From NCBI GenBank assembly GCA_038503065.1, contig JBCAMK010000009.1, positions 434,001-498,000 of the forward strand: a stretch of 64,000 nt of DNA, read 5' to 3'. The notes beneath the pieces were generated by a model that saw only the letters and a program-made list of their open reading frames with translations, did not search any database and was not told the origin of the DNA. The position numbers and the translations under genes were made by a program. Shown piece after piece: positions 1 through 12,207 of the stretch (position 1 is its first letter; every line of letters begins with the position of its first letter). The stretch is from Paragyromitra xinjiangensis (Eukaryota > Ascomycota > Pezizomycetes > Pezizales > Discinaceae).

Positions 1-1384
1 ATAAGGCTCCCACTGGAGTATCGTAATGACTCTGTCTCGCCCAGAACTTCGAAAACGGGAGAATCCGTAGCTTCGCGATCTCCTGTTTAACACGTGCCAT
101 ACCATACGTATAAGAGATGAAATTCCCCAGAACCGATAGGGAAATCATGATTCTCATCCCTCTTTCAATAAACCATCCATTCCCAAACACCTAAACCATA
201 CCATTTAGCACTCCCTACTATCTCAAAACGTGATATCACCACGAACCTTAAGGAAGAATTTAATCGCAATCATATTCCCCTCCTCCGCAATCTCCTCATT
301 CGTAAGAACAGTAAAGTAGGCGACATTCGCGAGTACATAAAGTGTAGTTATAGCACCAATAGACCCCAACGCAGCAACTTTAAACACCTTGCTTTCTTTC
401 CCCGGCGGACGTTTAACCTCCGCTAGAACATAGTTCGCATTCTCCCACCCTGTGTATGCCCATAAAACACCCAGTATGGCGTTAGAATATTGGTTCATAC
501 TCATCCTCTGTACCTTGCCAATATCCCTAAAGTTCTCCAACCCATATCCCGAGTCGTTTTTCGTCGCGCCTTTACCACCTCCTGCCATAGCGACGAATCC
601 TGTAAGGACGACGAAGGCGACTAGACCGAGTTTATATACCGCTAGGAAGTTGTTAATCACGATCCCCAGCTTACGTGAGAACACGTGTAGAAGACAGACG
701 CTGGTGAGCATGACGAGGGCGACGAATTTCTGGAGGCGGTAGTCTGGGTTTGGTTGGTCGGGTTCGAAGGCTTGTAGAATGAGTTTTGCGAAGCCGATGC
801 AGTTCCCGGCGCAGTGGTTGCAGAGGACGAAAAGGAGCGATACGATTATTACTGCTAGGTATTTAGGCGTCGGGTAGGCTTCTTCGATCTTTACAAGAGG
901 TTAGTATGGTGAGCTGTAATGTGGAGTGAGAACTTACGTAGACTATCTCAGCACCGTTGAATGGTAAGGCAATCCCCCACTCGAGATATATTAAAACTCT
1001 ACAAGCGAATTAGCGAGATCCTACCCACGAAACACACACGTTCTCTTACCCGCACAGTGTCATCAACCCACCACCCACCCATAAGCCCAACGCTACGCTC
1101 TTCCCTCCACAATCCAAAAACACAGTCGCCGGCTTCATAAAAATCCCCGTTCCAATCATCTTACTGACTATCAAAGAAGAAGTCGAGAAATATCCCAACT
1201 TCTTCTTCTCCGGCATCGGCGGATACTCCACTCGATCCTCATCTCCCCCCCTCGAGCCCGACAGACCCTTCCGTTCGCTCCCCGAAGAAGATGTGGCGGG
1301 CGTTTGATCTCGTCGGTAGAACGCCGGGAAGGCTTGGTCTTTACTCAGGGATTGAGAAGAACCTTGTTCGGCTTCTGAAGCCAT
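1..1384 (-). CDS. High-affinity methionine permease-like amino-acid transporter (partial, 3' end outside window)
   Basis: An amino-acid/polyamine/organocation transporter resembling fungal MUP1-type permeases, expected in the plasma membrane. Four exons are readable on the minus strand: 1384-1050, 998-938, 888-230 and 152 to the left edge; the three introns keep frame and have GT..AG borders. The N-terminal tail (about 65 residues) is hydrophilic and Ser/Glu-rich. It is followed by the first membrane helix with the signature KMIGTGIFMKP, then further helices with YLEWGIALPFNGAEIVY and GVLWAYTGWENANYVLAEV. The last exon reads YGMARVKQEIAK and LPFSKFWA, typical of this family just before the last helices. 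The start is the ATG opening MASEAEQG; an in-frame ATG 15 codons upstream (1429) is possible. The C-terminal helices lie outside the window. Family assignment is secure; methionine as substrate is inferred from family resemblance only. Confidence 0.88.
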
Positions 1385-4300
1385 GGTTGCAGATAGATCC
1401 AGAGCAACTGGTAGTCGACTCCAGATCACTAGTTCGTCCTAGCGGGGGAGACGTCTATATGTATAGATAAGCTGGGGATATGTGCTACTAGACGATATCA
1501 CTCTTCTCCTGTAAGGCATATTTATCCCCACATCTCTCCACGCGATAGCTTATTGGTACTGTTCAGACACCCATCGGTAGGTTACTTCTTGCGGCCTAAT
1601 AATTGTAGCCTTGTGGATAGATCTGGAATCTCACACTAATAATTGGGGGAGGGATATTTGGAATCGGCCCATGCGGGCGCAAAGAACCGGACTAGAGGCC
1701 GAGAAATACGAGGCTGTACACGCAAACCAGAGGGTGGAATAATTCTCGTCGTAATGCTTCTCAAGACTTGACTCTTGAGCAAGGGAGAAAAGAAAAGAAG
1801 CTGCATGGTGGGATTTGGGATTGGTTGCTTCCGCCGTTTCGTCATCAGTGCCGGGGTAAACACTCAATGTGTGTTACACGTTTTTGTACCACCTGCAACG
1901 TGACACACCAACTCCAGGAAGAGGTGAGGCACGAAATACACGGATCACGCTCTGGCGTGATCAGGCATAGCCAGACAAGAGGATGGGCGTGGTGCTTGTT
2001 CAAACGAGGATCCACGACTTTCTTAGCGAGGTCGAATAGCCTTGATGGGGCTGTGCTAAACTCTATGGCGAGGAAATGCCCTCTCAGCGAATGAAGGGAC
2101 CAAGGACAGCAGGAGTTATAGAAGGCTGTTGTCTTGGGCAGCCAAGTGGAGAGCAAGAGGCCATATATGCTACATGAAGTGCGGGGCAGTACTCTATGGT
2201 AACGCCCTAGGTAGATCTCGAGATGGAGGGTCACGGGGTTATTAATAGTAACAAACCAGTCATGGCAAATCACTCGATAGTATAAATCTTGGCTTCACGT
2301 GGTTACATTCCGCTGGAGGAAGATAAGTCACATGTGATCCAGGAATGAGATGCTTAATTGATTTGTTCTGATAACAGCCAAGTTTCTGTAACACGCACTG
2401 GCCACGCACGTTACATCGGCAGTTTCTCCTTTAGTAAGTATGTCTTCGAGAATGTATCAGATCTAAACGGCATGTTTCTAACGGGCTCATACTCTCCGGA
2501 TTCTGTCGTATGACGTCCGGAATATAGATACGCCTAACTCTCCCACTCCCGACCCCGTCTCGCTAATTTGAGTCAGTTACGGCCATAAACCATAAATCCC
2601 AGCCGTATTATAGGACGGAGGGACGCCCGAGAGAACCAGGGAACCCAAGAGCGGAACAGTCCCTTATCAGCCCCGGCTGCCTACGGAGGTTTGCCCGAGG
2701 TAAAAGCTCGAAACATCCGTAGCTGTATCATACACCCACCCTCTTTAACATGTCTAATCCTTCGGAGAATCAAGCCGAATAGCAGCATAGCTATTTTCTG
2801 GTTAACTACCATCGTGAGGCTCTCTGTCGGAGGATAGAACTCTTATCGCTTGCAAAATGTTACTCTGGATCAGCAACTCTACCTCGCATATCGACCCACA
2901 TTCTGATATCGTGAACCTTCAAACAATACAGGCTGACCCAAAAAAAAACAAAACCATCTGCCACTTAGTTTTCTCGACTAGATACACCCTCTGCCCAAAT
3001 CTTGCAATGAAGCGATATACTAAAAATAGCATCCCACTCGATTCTGGATCTGTTCGATAGAACACTATCCCGGATTAGCTGAATAACCTCGGAAGAGAGA
3101 AAGAAAAAGAAAAAAAAAGAAACTTTCAATTCACAACCGGATCGAAGGCTTTCTTGCCTGGCTTCTGCCGCGGCTTTTTCCGCTGTATGTTCTCCGCAGC
3201 AAACTGCCAAACTCCTTGGCGAGCCTTTTTTTTCCCTTCTCTTCCAAGCCAATTCTATAAGGCAACTCTAGGTGACCAATAGGACTCGTGACTACGCCCC
3301 TAAGTAATCAGGCAACAAACTCGTTCATGGGTTAATTATAACTTTTGTTGAATAGCTAGAGCTGTTTCGCGATCACTCGATCACTCGACGAAATATTACA
3401 TTGATTGGCGTGGCTGTTGTAGTATGAGGAAGTAAATCTGTATCTAAATAGAAATATAGATAGCTAAGGTAGATAAAAGACTCCAGTATCCTGAAAAGAA
3501 TCTCCTAATCAATATACACAAAGTAACTAACCACCCGAGAATACGTATATACCCCCGAAACGTTTAACCCAGGAACACAGCACGCCTAGTCTAGTCAACA
3601 GTAAAAGAAACCTAGACACACATTCCAGCGTTAACGACTATCATTGGCAATAGCACTAAAACAAGGCGCTCCCGAGCACCTAGAACACCTCCAAGATAGA
3701 TCGAGAGTTGATTGCAGATCTTAGTCTAACTATAGCCTGATCATAAACGGAGAAGCAAAAAATGACGAAGTGTTTCGAGCAGGAATGGGGGCTGATCGCT
3801 TTAACCAACCTGAAGAATCATCCTGAAACGAAGAGTACTCAGTCTATCATGCCATTCTTTTACTTCTCTCGCCTTCTACACCTATCATTTGTGATGGTAA
3901 TTATACTCTGGACCCCAACGCTCCTGCAGAAATCTCTGATGAGCTGCGGGGACGTCGTCATCTACTGCGGCAGCAGCAAGATAGGGCGGGCTATGAGGGT
4001 GGCCTGTTCAAAATCCAGTTTCTTGAGCTCTATGGGGCCCCGGTGGAGCGGGCTCCGGGGTAATCACCTACATCTTTTGTTTCTTACGACTTGCTATAGT
4101 GTTATTCCGGTGGTTTATACTAACTAATGGTTTTTGTTCAGGATACTCATTACCGGGCGTCGAAATCGCCCCCCACAAAGCTGGTGTGGCCTATGTCAGA
4201 ATGTCGTAGGAGGTACGTTGTAGAGCTCAAGATCAAGGCGTAAAATCTTATCTTCTTTTATATCTACAACCAGACAACCTATCCGCCATAGTTCGTTAAT

Positions 4301-4816
4301 CCTGACTCGGAGACAGGATGGGCCGCCCGTTACGGATATTAATATCGCATATTCGAACATGCTTGGTTGGATGAGATTCTCCCGGGTTTTCTTGCGAAGG
4401 CTTAATCGAACTCTGAAGGAACGTAAAGGTATGTGTTGATGTTTCCTACAGATAATTATGTAGGGTTTATAATCACACTAAGATATAGGTTCATCTAGTT
4501 TTCGGTTTTGGCCTTGCGGCATCACTACTCTTATTGCCTAAATAGAAACTAGCGCAAGGGGTAAGGGGTGAGATAATGGATAACAAATGGGTTGATTGAG
4601 ATAGTTAAGAATACGTATTGGGTTTATGGGGGCTAATATTGAAGACATCCCACAAAAAGAATATTTCCTCCCATAATCATGATAGCACAGAGTCTCGTCG
4701 TCCAAGCTTATTGCCGAGGGGGAAACCATGAGCCTATTATTATCGGGGATTAGCCTATAGTCAAGGAACGATCGAAATAGCTGAAAGATACACACAAACC
4801 TCCAAAATAAATTTCA
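1385..4816. other. Intergenic, no supported gene
   Basis: About 3.4 kb with short open frames on both strands (for example 1845-2273 minus and 3762-4127 plus) that match no family I recognise. A small perfect hairpin, GATCACGC / GCGTGATC with a 4-base loop, lies near 1946-1965. Around 3750-4200 one frame reads protein-like stretches (LFKIQFLELYGAPVERAPG before a GT with a TACTAAC branch motif), but an in-frame TGA at 3824 and a phase mismatch across the possible intron argue that it is decayed or fortuitous. Confidence 0.5.
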
Positions 4817-7800
4817 TCAAGCACCCATATGAATAAATGGCGCCCACCTAAGGGGCAAACGTAGACGTGTTTCTCTCGCCTTTTTCATTGCAACATGTAA
4901 AGCCATGCCAACCCTCCGATGATCTTCGCAATTAATTTCACCCCCAAACAGCAACCTATAGAATTCTATTGAAACCTCTTTACAAGTCATCGTGTGAGCC
5001 TTCCACATAGTTGCAAGTACGTGGTTGAACCCAGCAAGTTGGAATCCACTAGCGATATGAATGATCTCATCGGCCAAACTGAGAGCTGGGTTGCTAGCTG
5101 TTGAACATGCTGAGAGGTATGCCAGCTGTGCAGTTTCGCTTTTTGCAGCAGACACATCTCCAACGGTGAGCTTATCGATTGCGCCACTTCCATCATCTTT
5201 GAGTAATATTAGATGGCTATCTGAAGGATTCTTGTTAAGTGCGATGCCATGACAGGCGAAATGCACAGCATTGTATGATGCAAGCTGCTCTAAGACCTGA
5301 ATAGCACTTGGCTGTCGGAGGTGTGTTGTCGGGATTGATCCGGCTGTAAGCTTGCAAATCTCTTCAACTTCCTCTTTGGCCTGTGGTAAAGCTGGATGAC
5401 CGGGCGTTTCTGCCATAGTAACGAGGAGCAGGCGTATATCTGGGTTGTTGAGCAAACCAAATCCCTTTTCGCGGGCATAAGAGAGGGCTTTAACAGTTGG
5501 GGTATACGAGGAGACGGCGTGGCTGAGAGTATTCCGGACCGACTTCGGAGTGTGATCTCCAGCAGCATGGAAAGGTGCTCTACTAAGTGGCCCCACTCCG
5601 ATCCACCAAATATGGGGCAGATCGGTGACTTTAGCATCGGGTTTCGGTATGAACTGTAGTTCTTGAAGCACAGGCTCCACCGCTGCCTCCCACAACCAAA
5701 GAAACAGCTTATTCATCTCTTCGTTTTTGAGAGCATAGGTGCGTAACGTCGCTTTCGTTAATTCTGAAATCTTGCCCAGCCGATCTGATGCTTCAGTGAA
5801 AGCTAGTTTTGGGAGCTGAAGTGCTTTTATAGAGGAATTTGTAATAATGATAGCGTCACTCCGGAAGATTGTACTATTGAAAACAACGATGGGCCCATCT
5901 TTTGCCATACTCATTAGATCTTCTTCTGAGGGAGGAAGTTGGAATCTTTCGTGGCCAGGAAGCTGCCGGATGCGCTCAAGCGTTGTCTCCATTTCGTTAA
6001 TCGCCGTTCTCCGCCGTAGCAAGGCACGGCTTTCGCTCTCCTCCTCGCGCTCACGTTTCAATCGATCACGTCCGAGTGATGGAGTGTCAATTTCAGCCCT
6101 AAGATCATCGAACTTTTGAAACAATTCTAGGTTTGTTGATTTGAGCTCTGATAGATCGCCCCGACAGTCGATAGCGAAGCCCATGATAATTCCGCGACTG
6201 AGTTCCAGTAACTTAACAGCATGATATCCACTTTTTCCTGCCTGAAGAGCTAAGGATGCAGCTTCTGCAGCTAGCCCGTTCAAGGCCGATAACATGTATT
6301 GCTGATCGTCACGTTCCAAGGACCTTGAGCTCACTTTCGGTAGCAGCCGGATAGCTTTCTCGAGAAGTGAACTTGATTCTTCCCATCTAGAACACTGCGC
6401 AAGAATATTGGCAGCATTGCGAGCCGCTTTGATACGTATACTGGGTGGTGAGGTGAGGCAGTTCCAAGCTTCTTGGTAGCAGCGGGAGCATTCGTTGAGT
6501 TCGTCAATAGATTGTGTCTCTCGATATCTCGAATGAATATGATCGCCCAGGTTATTCAAGCGCTCTGCACGGTGATAGTGATCCTGTGGTGTTGCTTCTA
6601 TTGCCTCCTGCCCGTGCACGATAGCTTGCTGGAGAAGCTCCAGATCTTTCGTACGCTCATACTGGGTTCTTAGGTCGGTAGTAAGATTGTCTAGATACAG
6701 TGCTCTAGCAGGGTGATCAAGTGGTGTTGTTTCCACTGCTTCTTTATTCAGTATGATGGCTTGCTGGAGATCATCCGCAACTCCCGTGAGTTCGTATCGA
6801 AGCGAAAGTACGGCGGATAAGGTGTTCAAGTGTGTTGATCGTTCGGGGTGGTCAAGTGGGGCCCCTTCCGCCGCCTCCCGACTTAGAATGACAGCTTGTT
6901 GAAGGTCTTCGATTGCCCCTGTGCGTTCATACCGGACCCCAAGCGCATTGGCCAGGCTATTCGAATACATTAATCGATCAGGTTGGTCCAGCGGTGTTTC
7001 TTCCAGAGCTTGCTGGCCTAAAAAAACTGCCTGCTGTAGATCATCCATAGCCCCAGTGTGGTCATGTCGGCTCCAGAGCACGTTAGCTAAGGCGTATAAA
7101 TACATTGGACGATCGGGGTGATCCGGTGGAGTTTCTTCTAACACTTCGCGGCCTAAAGTGATAGCCTGCTCAAGGTCTTCCATGGTTCCCACGTGCTTAT
7201 ACCGAGTCGAAAGGGCGTTAGCCAGGTTGTTCAAATATCCCACCCGGTCCGGGTGGTCTAATGGTGTCGTTTCCACTATCTCCTGGCCCAAGATGATGGC
7301 TCGCTGGAGGTCTTCCATAGCTCCTGTGTATTCATACCGGGTCAAGAGCGAAGCGGCCAGGTTATTTGAGTATGCTAGTCGGTCAGCATGGTTCAGCGGT
7401 GTTACTTCCACTGCCTCCTGGCCCAGACTAATAGCCTCCTGGAGGTCTTCAATCACCCCCGTGCGCTCATGTCGGGTCGCAAGCGCGTTGGCTAGGTTAC
7501 TCAAATACATCGGTCGATCAGAGTGACCAACTGGTGCTGTTTCTGCCGCCTCTTGGGCAAAAATGATGGTCTGCTGGAGATCTTCTACGGCCCCCGTACG
7601 CTCATACAGGGTCAAAAGCGTATTGGCTAAGGCGTTTAAATGCCAGGCCCGGTCTGGCTGGCCGGGTGGTGTTGACTCTACCGCTTCTCGACCTAGGACG
7701 ATGGCTTGCTCGAGATCACCCATACCTCCCGTGCAATCATACCGGGATAAAAGTGCGCCAACTAGGTTACCCGAATATCGTAGTCGATCCGGGTGACCAG

Positions 7801-8605
7801 GCGGACTTGCTTCCATCACCTCCCGACCTAGAGTGATTGCCTGGTGAAGGTCTTCCATAGCTCCCGTACGTTCGTACATCATCTTCAGTGCAACAACCAA
7901 GACGCCCAAATAGACCACCCGATCAGAGTAACTTAGTGCTTTTTCCGTGATCGCATCCTGCAGCATTGAAATGACCTGTTGAAGATCATCCAGGGCCCCT
8001 GTGTGCGTGTGCCGTTTCAAAAGTGCGTTTGCCAGATCTTCTAAATAGCCTACTCGTCTGTGATTATCGTGTGGTGTTGCTGTCACTGCCTCCTGGAGCT
8101 TCATTATAGCCTTCTGGAGATCTTCTAAGACCGTTGTGCGCTTATACCGAGCTTTCAACGATTTTCCCAAGTCGCATAAATAAGGTGCTCGATTGCTGTG
8201 ACCTGGCGGTGTCATAGCGACTGCTTCCTCGCCCCGTGTGATAGCTTGTTCAAGGTCCTCAAAAGCTTCTGTACGATCATACCGACGCCGAAACATGGCC
8301 CCTAAGTGACTCAAACAAACTGCTAGGTCGGGGTCTTTCTGCGCTGTTGCTACTACTACGGCTTCCTGAGCATTCGTAATGGCTTGGTGAAAATCTTCTG
8401 GGTCTTCTGTATGATCATATCGGGCATCCAGCATGAGACTCAATTCGTGTAAGGCACTTGCTCGATCGAGGCTGTCATGCGATATTATCGCTAATTCACT
8501 TTTGACCTCCGCGATAGCATTATCAAGGTGTTGCTGTTCGCCCGTCGAATTATAGAGCTCAAATAGCTGAGAGCTCAGCTTAATTGAGCCGTCCGAATCT
8601 CCCAT
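4817..8605 (-). CDS. CHAT-domain protease-like protein with about 15 TPR repeats
   Basis: A 1262-residue protein in a single open frame. From about residue 25 to 690 it consists of roughly 15 imperfect 42-residue TPR units. Each has the pattern ..DLQQAI.LGQEAVE.TPLDHPDR..YLNNLANAL..RYERTG... . A helical linker follows (GKSGYHAVKLLELSRGIIMG, about 780-800). The C-terminal third is a CHAT (caspase HetF-associated with TPRs) domain. The expected His/Cys dyad is present: VHFACHG gives His about 1119 and AYLSACSTA gives Cys about 1167; the protein ends with WAPFIHMG. CHAT proteins are caspase/separase-fold peptidases, and several bacterial ones act in defence-linked proteolysis. In fungi, TPR-CHAT proteins are abundant but mostly uncharacterised, so substrate and role here are unknown. 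The start is the ATG before GDSDGSIK; the frame stays open for another 58 codons upstream and may be joined to a further exon (see 8606-8898). No partner gene lies next to it. Confidence 0.9.
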   Translation of the reverse strand: MGDSDGSIKLSSQLFELYNSTGEQQHLDNAIAEVKSELAIISHDSLDRASALHELSLMLDARYDHTEDPEDFHQAITNAQEAVVVATAQKDPDLAVCLSHLGAMFRRRYDRTEAFEDLEQAITRGEEAVAMTPPGHSNRAPYLCDLGKSLKARYKRTTVLEDLQKAIMKLQEAVTATPHDNHRRVGYLEDLANALLKRHTHTGALDDLQQVISMLQDAITEKALSYSDRVVYLGVLVVALKMMYERTGAMEDLHQAITLGREVMEASPPGHPDRLRYSGNLVGALLSRYDCTGGMGDLEQAIVLGREAVESTPPGQPDRAWHLNALANTLLTLYERTGAVEDLQQTIIFAQEAAETAPVGHSDRPMYLSNLANALATRHERTGVIEDLQEAISLGQEAVEVTPLNHADRLAYSNNLAASLLTRYEYTGAMEDLQRAIILGQEIVETTPLDHPDRVGYLNNLANALSTRYKHVGTMEDLEQAITLGREVLEETPPDHPDRPMYLYALANVLWSRHDHTGAMDDLQQAVFLGQQALEETPLDQPDRLMYSNSLANALGVRYERTGAIEDLQQAVILSREAAEGAPLDHPERSTHLNTLSAVLSLRYELTGVADDLQQAIILNKEAVETTPLDHPARALYLDNLTTDLRTQYERTKDLELLQQAIVHGQEAIEATPQDHYHRAERLNNLGDHIHSRYRETQSIDELNECSRCYQEAWNCLTSPPSIRIKAARNAANILAQCSRWEESSSLLEKAIRLLPKVSSRSLERDDQQYMLSALNGLAAEAASLALQAGKSGYHAVKLLELSRGIIMGFAIDCRGDLSELKSTNLELFQKFDDLRAEIDTPSLGRDRLKREREEESESRALLRRRTAINEMETTLERIRQLPGHERFQLPPSEEDLMSMAKDGPIVVFNSTIFRSDAIIITNSSIKALQLPKLAFTEASDRLGKISELTKATLRTYALKNEEMNKLFLWLWEAAVEPVLQELQFIPKPDAKVTDLPHIWWIGVGPLSRAPFHAAGDHTPKSVRNTLSHAVSSYTPTVKALSYAREKGFGLLNNPDIRLLLVTMAETPGHPALPQAKEEVEEICKLTAGSIPTTHLRQPSAIQVLEQLASYNAVHFACHGIALNKNPSDSHLILLKDDGSGAIDKLTVGDVSAAKSETAQLAYLSACSTASNPALSLADEIIHIASGFQLAGFNHVLATMWKAHTMTCKEVSIEFYRLLFGGEINCEDHRRVGMALHVAMKKARETRLRLPLRWAPFIHMGA

Positions 8606-8898
8606 TTCATATCTAACGAAGAAGTTAGCTTTAGAGATACCTACAAGTCCGCAACCTATGGCTGCAAGTCTTACACTCGTTTGTAATGCTGGAAGGAACC
8701 AGGAATTTCTATCTTCCAGTTTTCTTGTCCAAGCTCCCTTTCGAGACTTAGGAGGGCCTAATAGGTGACTATATATGATGCCTACATGTAGTTAGCTAAG
8801 GAATTACATATGGTAAATGAAACCGGCATTGTACTGACCCAGTTAACAAAAATAAGAATAAACGTAGTTCCCAGCAACGATAGGTTTAACAGAATCAT
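8606..8898 (-). other. Possible upstream exon and N-terminal extension of the CHAT-TPR gene
   Basis: Reading upstream of the CHAT-TPR ATG, the same frame has no stop back to 8781. It is preceded there by an intron end (GCTAAC branch-like motif, then TACATGTAG). A candidate first exon is 8898-8835. Its ATG opens MILLNLSLLGTTFILIFVNW, a typical signal-anchor or membrane helix. Splicing at 8834/8782 removes 53 nt and keeps the frame exactly (64 + 3965 coding bases divide by three). That would add 81 residues and make a membrane-anchored protein of about 1342 residues. This is a frame-and-splice inference; the donor (GTACAA) is weak and no family similarity supports the added residues. Confidence 0.35.
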
Positions 8899-11800
8899 GC
8901 GCAATAGAAATCCACATGAAAGGAGTAGGTAGAAAAGGGGTCAATTAAGGAGGACGAGTGTTGTAGAAAACAAGGCTACGCGGCTGAAGGACTTGGCTTC
9001 CTGGTGGGGGTTTAGCAAATCCATTCGGTGGCAGCCGGATATATAACCCTAGCCCTGGTGAATATATCCAAGGCTGCCCCAGCACATTTGGGTGGATGCG
9101 AGGCACTCCCACATTAAAGCCTGATGACTCTACACTCCTGTAAAGCTAAACCGCCAAATTTAATATTAGCAGACACGGATGAGTCGGTGATCATAAGCAC
9201 CAGGGTTGCCGTGTGGAAAGATAAACCAATGTAGGTAGTAACCCAAGGCAATCGAAAGGGGTTTGAGGTTTCAAGGGTAAGGATTCGAGCAGCCTTGTGA
9301 ACTGTTCAAATGTTTTTTATTCATCATATCCCCGCCTCGGCGTACCATAGACTCTTTATTTCCCTCGAAACTGAAAAACACCATTGAAGATATAGAAAAA
9401 AGGGACAGATGCTGGTTCCATGCCTATCTTCTAACCATTCAGATTTTTCGATATTAAGCGTTTGGGACCGCCACTCCTGTCAGAGAACTCCAGGCTACCA
9501 AAAATAAATAGCGATTTTTGGAGAATTCTGGGAATGAGGCTAGAAAGTGCCATTGCTTGTACTAGACCTCGCCTTCTAGTAAGTACTGGTATATGTGAAA
9601 CCTCGTCTGGCAATGAAGTAAACCAACTACACTAACCCCAATTCAGTCAAGTGCGAGTCGCGAATTACTAATCACAATGATTGTAAAGGTACAAGAGGTG
9701 GTTAGCGAGCAAGTGTTTGTCTAGAGAGAGGCTAAATTAGTATACCGATCAGGCTGCATGCCTGAGAAACTTGTTACCATTAAACAAAATTATTTGTTTA
9801 CTCGGAGAGTTTAGAGATATCTCATCCAACCGAAAGCAACTCATATTTTAGTCTCATGATCATTTCCTGTCACCAGATAATTTTGGAATTTTGGGCAATA
9901 GGGAACCAGCTGCAACTACAAGCCACAAACATTAGAGTCCATAAATCGGTATTCCCCCACGACTATTTCTCACAGTTGGTTTCATACCTCAGTCTATACG
10001 TCCACCATCCTAATTATTTCCCCTTTGCTAATCTGAAATTCCACGGTTAGACTACAGCAGAGGCATAGGGTTGGCAAGGTTGTTCCCCACCTGCACGGGA
10101 TAGCTATTAATGAGGTGACCTTCCTTTTCAAACGCCTGAACGACAAGCTCCAGCTCCAGCGCGCCACCGCTCATAGAGATACATAAGCATCATTTTGGAG
10201 TTCACGATCCGTTCTGCTCTGGATATAGCTCATGTTCACAGATTCCCAAGATCTGCACCGGCGTCTGAGGAACACACCGGAGTGCTCTCGTAGGTTTGTT
10301 GCAACTGTAATCGTCGAAGCTGGAGAAGACCTCAGATATGTAGTGGTAGTTGTAGATAGTGCTTGACATGTTTGCGTATTGCTTCCTTCGTGTGCTCCTT
10401 GCTAACTAGGGATTCTATGCGCAGAAGACTATGAGGACTCGGGTGGTCGGAGCAATACTCCAACGGCCAGTGACACCTTGTGACTTACTGAATATGTTGT
10501 GGATCTCTAACGTTTTTCCGCCCCTATTTCTGTGGTTATAGTATGCGTAGATGCTGGTGCGCAATTACCTATCATAAACCAACTTTGTTAGAAACTTCAT
10601 GCAAGGTTTTACCCCATTGTTAGCTCGTAAAAAAATTATTGGGACTCAACGGAGATCAGATATCTTTAGTGAAGCAATCTAAGCTTGTTCAAAGCAATTA
10701 GGTAAATTTGATCTAAATCCAAAATTTTCATAGCAGAATCATCCAAGGCAATGTATAGACATGAGACCAATGACCCAGTTCACGACAACGTCTGCATTGG
10801 TAGCCATCACGTAATTTTTGCGCAATAAGGAGCTTCGAAGATTTCTTGTTATTATCACAGAAGCTGGTTAGTAGAATGAAGCTAGCGTGGACGGGAAGAG
10901 GTGACTACATACTGATTACAAAGGGTAGGTTTCTAATAATGTCATATATTTGATAAAGACAAGCTACCACGGCAGAGGCAATTGAGTGAGGCCGTTAGTC
11001 CAAGAGTATGAAAAGTTACGTTTGTAATCGTTCCTAGATTGGAGACGTTACACGTGAGTACAAAAGTGTACGTAGGCTCACAGGGAGTATAATTTGCCTA
11101 AGGGGAAGGTAAAACTGACTGATATATTCATTTGCAGGGGCAAGCAAGGGTTAGATTATCTTTCAACGGAGGCGCGACCTCTCATGTCATAGCCATAAAG
11201 TTTAGCCAGATGTACCACGCGACATCAGCCTTTGCTGTAAAATAGTCTCGCGCTGTGAGGATGGAAATGAGATTGGTGCTCTGGTTATAAAGGGCCGGTA
11301 GACATTTACTGGTTACTCATCTGCTGGTGTAAGTAAATTTAAGTTAATGAGAAGTTGGCTATACGGGAGCTGGGTGATAGGCCCTAGCTCAGTAGTCGAT
11401 AAGGAATGCGGTATCATGGTATAAGCTGATAGGTAGTGGCAGTGAACTTTTTCATCAAAAGATGATGGCTGGGATAGCAGAGGCATCTCAGAGATGCTAG
11501 AACCTGATGGGAGTGAAACAAGGTGATTCTGCTGTCTAGATGGGGGAGGAGGACATGGTGGTGGTTGTAGTGGTTACTGATGGTGGGGTGGGTGGCGGGG
11601 AAGACGCGTCCGTTGGAGCCTTCGTCACTCAACCGCAATAACCTTCGTTGTGCCATAGGTATTTAGACCAAAGTACGTACCGTAATTCCCTAATTAACAA
11701 CACAGTGATGGCCATGAGCTTATATTTTCCTAAAGCTTCATTTTTTAGGCGGAATAATTAGGACAACTAAACAACTTCGCTTCCCCTGAGAGCTGGACAG

Positions 11801-12207
11801 GGTTTCCTGGTTAAAAAGAATCAAATTATCGCTATTCACTACATGTACCTGTAGAACTCCGCTAGTAGTTTACTTAGGTGGTGAAGATGTGCAACCTCGT
11901 ACTACTAGGTGATGCAGAAAAGTTCACAATCTTCTGTTTCCAGTAATTTACCAGGCCCTGAATTTGAAATAACCCCAAACTGAGCACTCGAGGAATCTCC
12001 ATCGACAAAAATCTACACTACAAGCTATCCAGTTCCCAAAATCCCCCACAAACTAAAACCAAACCTGCATAGTTACACCAACCCAAACAAGCCTAGCTCC
12101 ACCGCGGCTCTGTGCAACCATCAAAAAAAACCTCTTGGCGAACCTCTTCCCCAATCCACCAACACGAAAACCCCCAAACCCCAGCACCTCCGAAACCAAC
12201 AGGAACC
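8899..12207. other. Intergenic, no supported gene
   Basis: About 3.3 kb with only short open frames lacking recognisable domains (such as 9431-9613 and 11414-11656, minus strand). It contains the imperfect hairpin at 9030-9078 and one TACATGTA palindrome at 11840-11847. The bases just before 12208 are the presumptive promoter and leader of the RNA polymerase I subunit gene. Confidence 0.5.
9030..9078. repeat. Imperfect inverted repeat (hairpin)
   Basis: GGCAGCCGGATATAT at 9030-9044 is repeated as its complement at 9062-9078 with a two-base bulge, around a 17-base loop. It lies alone in a gene-free stretch, with no obvious target-site duplication. It could be a tiny decayed inverted-repeat element or an RNA hairpin. 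Confidence 0.5.

Noticed and set aside
1845..2273. 142-codon minus-strand frame
   Set aside because: Cys/Trp/His-rich composition without domain, no context; looks random.
3762..4163. Possible spliced gene (LFKIQFLELYGAPVERAPG, TACTAAC branch, YSLPGVEIAPHKAGVAYVRMS)
   Set aside because: An in-frame TGA at 3824 and a phase mismatch between the donor at 4060 and the acceptor at 4141 prevent a consistent protein; no family recognised.
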